DNA from: Microbacterium sp. XT11
Lineage (GTDB): Bacteria; Actinomycetota; Actinomycetes; Actinomycetales; Microbacteriaceae
Reading direction: 5' to 3'
DNA: 64,000 nt
Assembly: GCF_001513675.1 (NCBI RefSeq)
Contig: NZ_CP013859.1
Span: forward strand, 683,081 to 747,080
Shown: in pieces, positions 61,235 through 64,000 of the stretch
Position numbering within the stretch: the stretch's first letter is position 1
How the letters are laid out: the number at the start of each line of letters is the position of its first letter
Translations under genes and position numbers: made by a program
Notes under the pieces: generated by a model
What the model saw: the letters and a program-made list of their open reading frames with translations, nothing else
What the model was told of the DNA's origin: nothing
Databases searched by the model: none

Positions 61235-63289
61235 ATGCAGACCACACGCCGAACGTTCCTCGGGCTCGCCGCCACCGCGGCCGCGCTCACGCTGATCCCG
61301 GTCGACACCGCGGTCGCGCAGTCCACGGCATCCGGCGCGGGTGCCGCCACGGTATCCGGCGCCTTCCGGCCGCTCGCCGCGGCGCCGGGCAGGCGACTGA
61401 CCAATCTCGCGCACCTGCGCTTCCTGCTGGCCGACGTGCCGGTGGTCGCGAGCGCGACGCACACGACCTACGCCATCGAGACCCGTCCTGTCGTGCGGGC
61501 GCCGTGGACGTATGCGGATGCCGACGGCGCCGGTGGCTTCCGCCGGATCGGCGGCGGTTCGCGCGACGCGGCCACCGGGTACTGGAGCCAGGGCGCGTAC
61601 AACGCCGACGACATCGCCAGGGCCGCAGTGGTGTTCCTGCGCGACTGGCAGGCGACGGGCGACGAGCAGAGCCGCGACGACGCCAGAGACGTGCTGCGAT
61701 CGCTCGCGTTCCTGCAGACGACGAGCGGCCGGAACGCGGGTCGCGTGGTGCTGTGGCAGCAGGAGGACGGCGCGCTCAACCCCAGCGCGATCCCTGTCGA
61801 GCTGCCCGATCCGTCGGACTCCGGGGAGTCGTACTGGCTCGCCCGCACGGTGTGGGCGTTCGGAGAGGGATACGCCGCATTCCGCACGACGGATGCCGAC
61901 TTCGCCGCGTTCCTGCTCGCCCGGCTGCACCTGTGCCTCGACGCGCTCGAGCGTGAGTCGCTGGGCCGCGCGGGTCAGTGGGTGCGCAGCGACGGACGCG
62001 AGCTGCCGGCATGGCTCATCACAGGAGGTGCGGATGCCACAGCCGAGGCCATCCTCGGCCTCACCGCCGCGGCTGCTGCCGGCGACTCGCGCAGCCGTCG
62101 CGCCCTGGAGACCTACGGCGAGGGCGTCGCCGCGATGGCGACCGACCCGTCGGCGGGATGGCCGTTCGGCGCGGTGCTGCCGTGGACCGGTTCGCTCGGC
62201 TTCTGGCACGCGTGGGGTGGCGCCGCGCCGGAGGCGCTCGCTCGGGCCGGAGCGGCGCTGGGGCGACGCGACTGGATCGCGGCATCCGTCGCCGACGCCG
62301 GGCGTTTCACGCCGCAGGTGCTCGCCTCGGGCGGACCGCACAACGCGTGGACTCCACTGCCCGGCGAGGCGCAGATCGCCTACGGCACCCACGGCCGGGT
62401 CGCCGGTGCCGTGCAGGCCGCGGCGGTCGCCGGTGAAGGGCTGCGTGTGCTCGCGGGGCTCGCCGCCGGCTGGTTCTTCGGTGCGAACACGGCGGGCGTG
62501 CCGGTGTACGACCCGGCGACCGGTGTGACCTTCGACGGCGTCGAGACCGACGGTCGCGTGAACCGCAACTCGGGTGCGGAGTCGACGATCCACGGCCTGC
62601 TGACCATGCAGCTGCTCGATGCGAACCCCGACATCGCGGCGATCGCGACGTCGATCACGGGGCTCCGTTCGTTCTCCGGCCTGCGGTCGATCGATGCGGA
62701 GGGCGCCCGCCTCTCCCCTGGGTGCACGGTCGTGCGGCCCGACGGCGGGGCGTGGACCGGAGAGGGCAACCTGTCGGGCGGCGCCTACGTGCACGTGCCG
62801 GCCGGCGAGTCGGTCGAGTTCGATGTGACCGAGCCCGGCGGCATCCTGCACGGCCTCGTCTGGCGTCAGGCGGCGGAGGCCGGCGAGGCGGTGTGGGAGA
62901 TCTTCGCGGGCTCACGGCTGCTGTGGAGCGCCCGCACGGAGGCCGGGGGCACGGGCGACCGCGGCCTCACCGAGGCCGACGGCATGCTCGTGCCGCAGCT
63001 GCTCGGCGGCGACCTGCCAGACGGCACACTGACGGTGCGGTGCACGAGCACGGGCGACCTGCGGCTCGATGCACTCGTGGTGCAGCCGCGCGTCGCGACG
63101 GCCGTGTACGCCACCACGACCGGCTCGGCGGTGCTGTACGCGAACGGCACGGCATCCGATGTGCGCGTCGCGCCCCTCGCCCCCGGGTCCGGCCGCGCTT
63201 ACGAGGCTGACGGGTCGCAGCGCGGACACGCCGCCGCGAGCGGGCAGGTGCGCGTGCGCGGCGGGGGCTTCACGATCACGCGCGGCTGA
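61235..63289 (+). CDS. Tat-exported protein with probable (alpha/alpha)6 barrel, unknown family
   Basis: 684-residue secreted protein. The N-terminus MQTTRRTFLGLAATAAAL has the twin-arginine motif with a hydrophobic core and AVAQS cleavage region. Residues 40-480 are rich in amphipathic helices with repeated Trp/Gly turns (SYWLARTVWAFGEGYAAF; HAWGGAAPEALARAG) like six-hairpin glycosidases; the motif NRNSGAESTIHGLL is notable at about 446-460. Residues 500-684 are beta-rich and lack a family I recognise. Encoded last in a GH130 operon, it is probably a hydrolase that releases the imported sugar. The family should be checked by structure prediction. Confidence 0.7.
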   Translation: MQTTRRTFLGLAATAAALTLIPVDTAVAQSTASGAGAATVSGAFRPLAAAPGRRLTNLAHLRFLLADVPVVASATHTTYAIETRPVVRAPWTYADADGAGGFRRIGGGSRDAATGYWSQGAYNADDIARAAVVFLRDWQATGDEQSRDDARDVLRSLAFLQTTSGRNAGRVVLWQQEDGALNPSAIPVELPDPSDSGESYWLARTVWAFGEGYAAFRTTDADFAAFLLARLHLCLDALERESLGRAGQWVRSDGRELPAWLITGGADATAEAILGLTAAAAAGDSRSRRALETYGEGVAAMATDPSAGWPFGAVLPWTGSLGFWHAWGGAAPEALARAGAALGRRDWIAASVADAGRFTPQVLASGGPHNAWTPLPGEAQIAYGTHGRVAGAVQAAAVAGEGLRVLAGLAAGWFFGANTAGVPVYDPATGVTFDGVETDGRVNRNSGAESTIHGLLTMQLLDANPDIAAIATSITGLRSFSGLRSIDAEGARLSPGCTVVRPDGGAWTGEGNLSGGAYVHVPAGESVEFDVTEPGGILHGLVWRQAAEAGEAVWEIFAGSRLLWSARTEAGGTGDRGLTEADGMLVPQLLGGDLPDGTLTVRCTSTGDLRLDALVVQPRVATAVYATTTGSAVLYANGTASDVRVAPLAPGSGRAYEADGSQRGHAAASGQVRVRGGGFTITRG

Positions 63290-63345
63290 CGGCGGGCCAT
63301 CCCCGGCACCGCCCGGGCAGATGCCGGCGAGACGGCGGATGCCGT

Positions 63346-63363
63346 GGCCGCGGATGCGCGGCC
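63346..63363. terminator. Small hairpin between convergent genes
   Basis: GGCCGC (63346-63351) pairs with GCGGCC (63358-63363) around a 6-base loop, between the end of the Tat-exported gene and the convergent MarR gene. It is short and GC-rich with no T-run. Confidence 0.35.
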
Positions 63364-63366
63364 GCC

Positions 63367-63822
63367 TCAGGCCTGCGGAACGGCGGTCAGGGAGCGGACC
63401 ATGCTCCGCAGCAGCCGGAACGCCTCGGTCTGTTCGGCGGGTGAGAGCTCCGCCAGCATCCTCGCCTCGACGTCGCGCACCGCGACCGTCGCCGCCGCGA
63501 GCCGCCGCCGCCCGAGCGGGGTGAGCTGCACGGGCACGGCCCTGCCCACGCGGTCCTCTGCGATCCTCTCGATCGAGCCGTCGCGCTCCAAGCCCTGCAG
63601 CAGCACGTTCATCGATTGCCTCGTCACGAACGCGCCGCGGGCGAGAGCGGAGCCGGAGAGCCCCGGGCGCTGCGCGAGCAGCTCGAGGCAGGAGTACTGC
63701 GCCATGCTCAGCCCGAGCGGCCGGAGCACGGCCTCCATGGCGGAGCGCAGCGCGCTCGACGCCTCCTTCAGCAGGTAGCCGAGTGACGTGTCGAGATCGA
63801 TGCCAGGCCGTTCTTGACTCAT
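63367..63822 (-). CDS. MarR family regulator divergent from a VOC protein
   Basis: 151-residue winged-helix regulator with recognition region SGSALARGAFVTRQSMNVLLQ (quoted in part) and wing EDRVGRAVPVQLTPLGRRRL. The ATG of MSQERPGID overlaps the first operator palindrome; the longer frame upstream runs through the operators and is unlikely. It is divergent from a glyoxalase/VOC gene, a common arrangement in which the repressor is released by an electrophile or aromatic compound. Confidence 0.88.
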   Translation of the reverse strand: MSQERPGIDLDTSLGYLLKEASSALRSAMEAVLRPLGLSMAQYSCLELLAQRPGLSGSALARGAFVTRQSMNVLLQGLERDGSIERIAEDRVGRAVPVQLTPLGRRRLAAATVAVRDVEARMLAELSPAEQTEAFRLLRSMVRSLTAVPQA

Positions 63823-63865
63823 GTCAGTATTCTGACATACGCTCATGCATGTCAAAAACCTGACA
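63822..63865. promoter_or_regulatory. Twin MarR operators in the divergent region
   Basis: Two 16-bp sites of the form TGTCA-N6-TGACA occur: TGTCAGTATTCTGACA at 63822-63837 (six-base perfect arms) and TGTCAAAAACCTGACA at 63850-63865, 28 bp apart centre to centre. The first covers the MarR start codon. Confidence 0.8.
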
Positions 63866-63885
63866 TTCATGAAAGGAGCCACCCC

Positions 63886-64000
63886 ATGCCCGCCACCGGA
63901 CCCGACTTCATCTCCCTCCAGGTCAGCGACCTCGCACGCTCACAGGCGTTCTACGAGCGCTACCTCGGACTCGTGCGCTCCCCCGCCGGACCCCCTCACG
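63886..64000 (+). CDS. VOC/glyoxalase family protein, 5' part only
   Basis: The first 38 codons (MPATGPDFISLQVSDLARSQ and FYERYLGLVRS) match the opening beta-alpha-beta of VOC-fold proteins such as glyoxalase and extradiol dioxygenases. The frame runs off the right edge. AAGGAG lies 6 bp before the ATG. Expression is likely controlled by the divergent MarR through the twin TGTCA sites. Confidence 0.85.
   Translation, partial: MPATGPDFISLQVSDLARSQAFYERYLGLVRSPAGPPH

Overview
The window is 64 kb of high-GC actinobacterial DNA. The GC-saturated third codon positions, many GTG starts, frequent 4-bp ATGA/GTGA gene overlaps, the recurrent GGATGC/GCATCC word and the gene repertoire point to the family Microbacteriaceae, most likely Microbacterium. 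That placement is inference; there is no rRNA, tRNA or ribosomal protein gene in the window. It looks like ordinary chromosome, with no transposase, integrase, phage structural gene or CRISPR array.

Left part (1-9.7 kb, minus strand): the permease and ATPase of a nitrate/sulfonate-type ABC importer, a 3-methyladenine DNA glycosylase, and a zinc block. The zinc block is znuABC behind a Zur-box-like palindrome, then zur, a COG0701-type permease, a DUF1980 protein and a membrane-anchored propeller-like protein.

Sugar region (9.7-22.1 kb): a GH13 alpha-glucosidase with a three-gene sugar importer and a divergent ROK regulator, then a LacI regulator, an FAD oxidoreductase and a second three-gene importer. 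Neither importer encodes its own ATPase. Candidate operators lie in front of both regulators.

Core region with an inserted block (22.1-45 kb): a 2-oxoacid dehydrogenase E1-alpha/E1-beta/E2 operon, then a 7.2-kb block flanked by direct copies of the last 41 bp of hisC. The block carries a LacI regulator, a GATase-like protein, a polar amino-acid ABC transporter, a sarcosine-oxidase-like flavoprotein and an MFS exporter. Beyond it are hisC, a phage-holin-family protein, a WXG100-like protein with a hydrolase, a low-molecular-weight phosphatase, purB (apparently starting at CTG), an MFS exporter, small membrane proteins, an XRE regulator, a sulfurtransferase, a DMT exporter, GTP cyclohydrolase II and a MarR regulator.

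Clp region and beyond (45-55.9 kb): a PopR/ClgR-like activator with a PopR-type palindrome faces two overlapping clpP genes, one with an intact Ser-His-Asp triad and one with glycine in place of the catalytic serine. Then come a trans-sulfuration-type PLP enzyme with a divergent Lrp regulator, a 59-bp hairpin element, an acyl-CoA synthetase, a MATE exporter, a CycA-like permease, a YigZ protein and a J-domain protein.

Right end (56-64 kb): a LacI-controlled operon for a probable mannoside (binding protein, two permeases, a GH130 phosphorylase and a Tat-exported barrel protein of unknown family), then a MarR regulator divergent from a truncated VOC protein. The items most worth following up are the repeat-flanked block, the active/inactive ClpP pair, the repeat elements inside the E2 gene, the CTG start of purB and the WXG-like/hydrolase pair.
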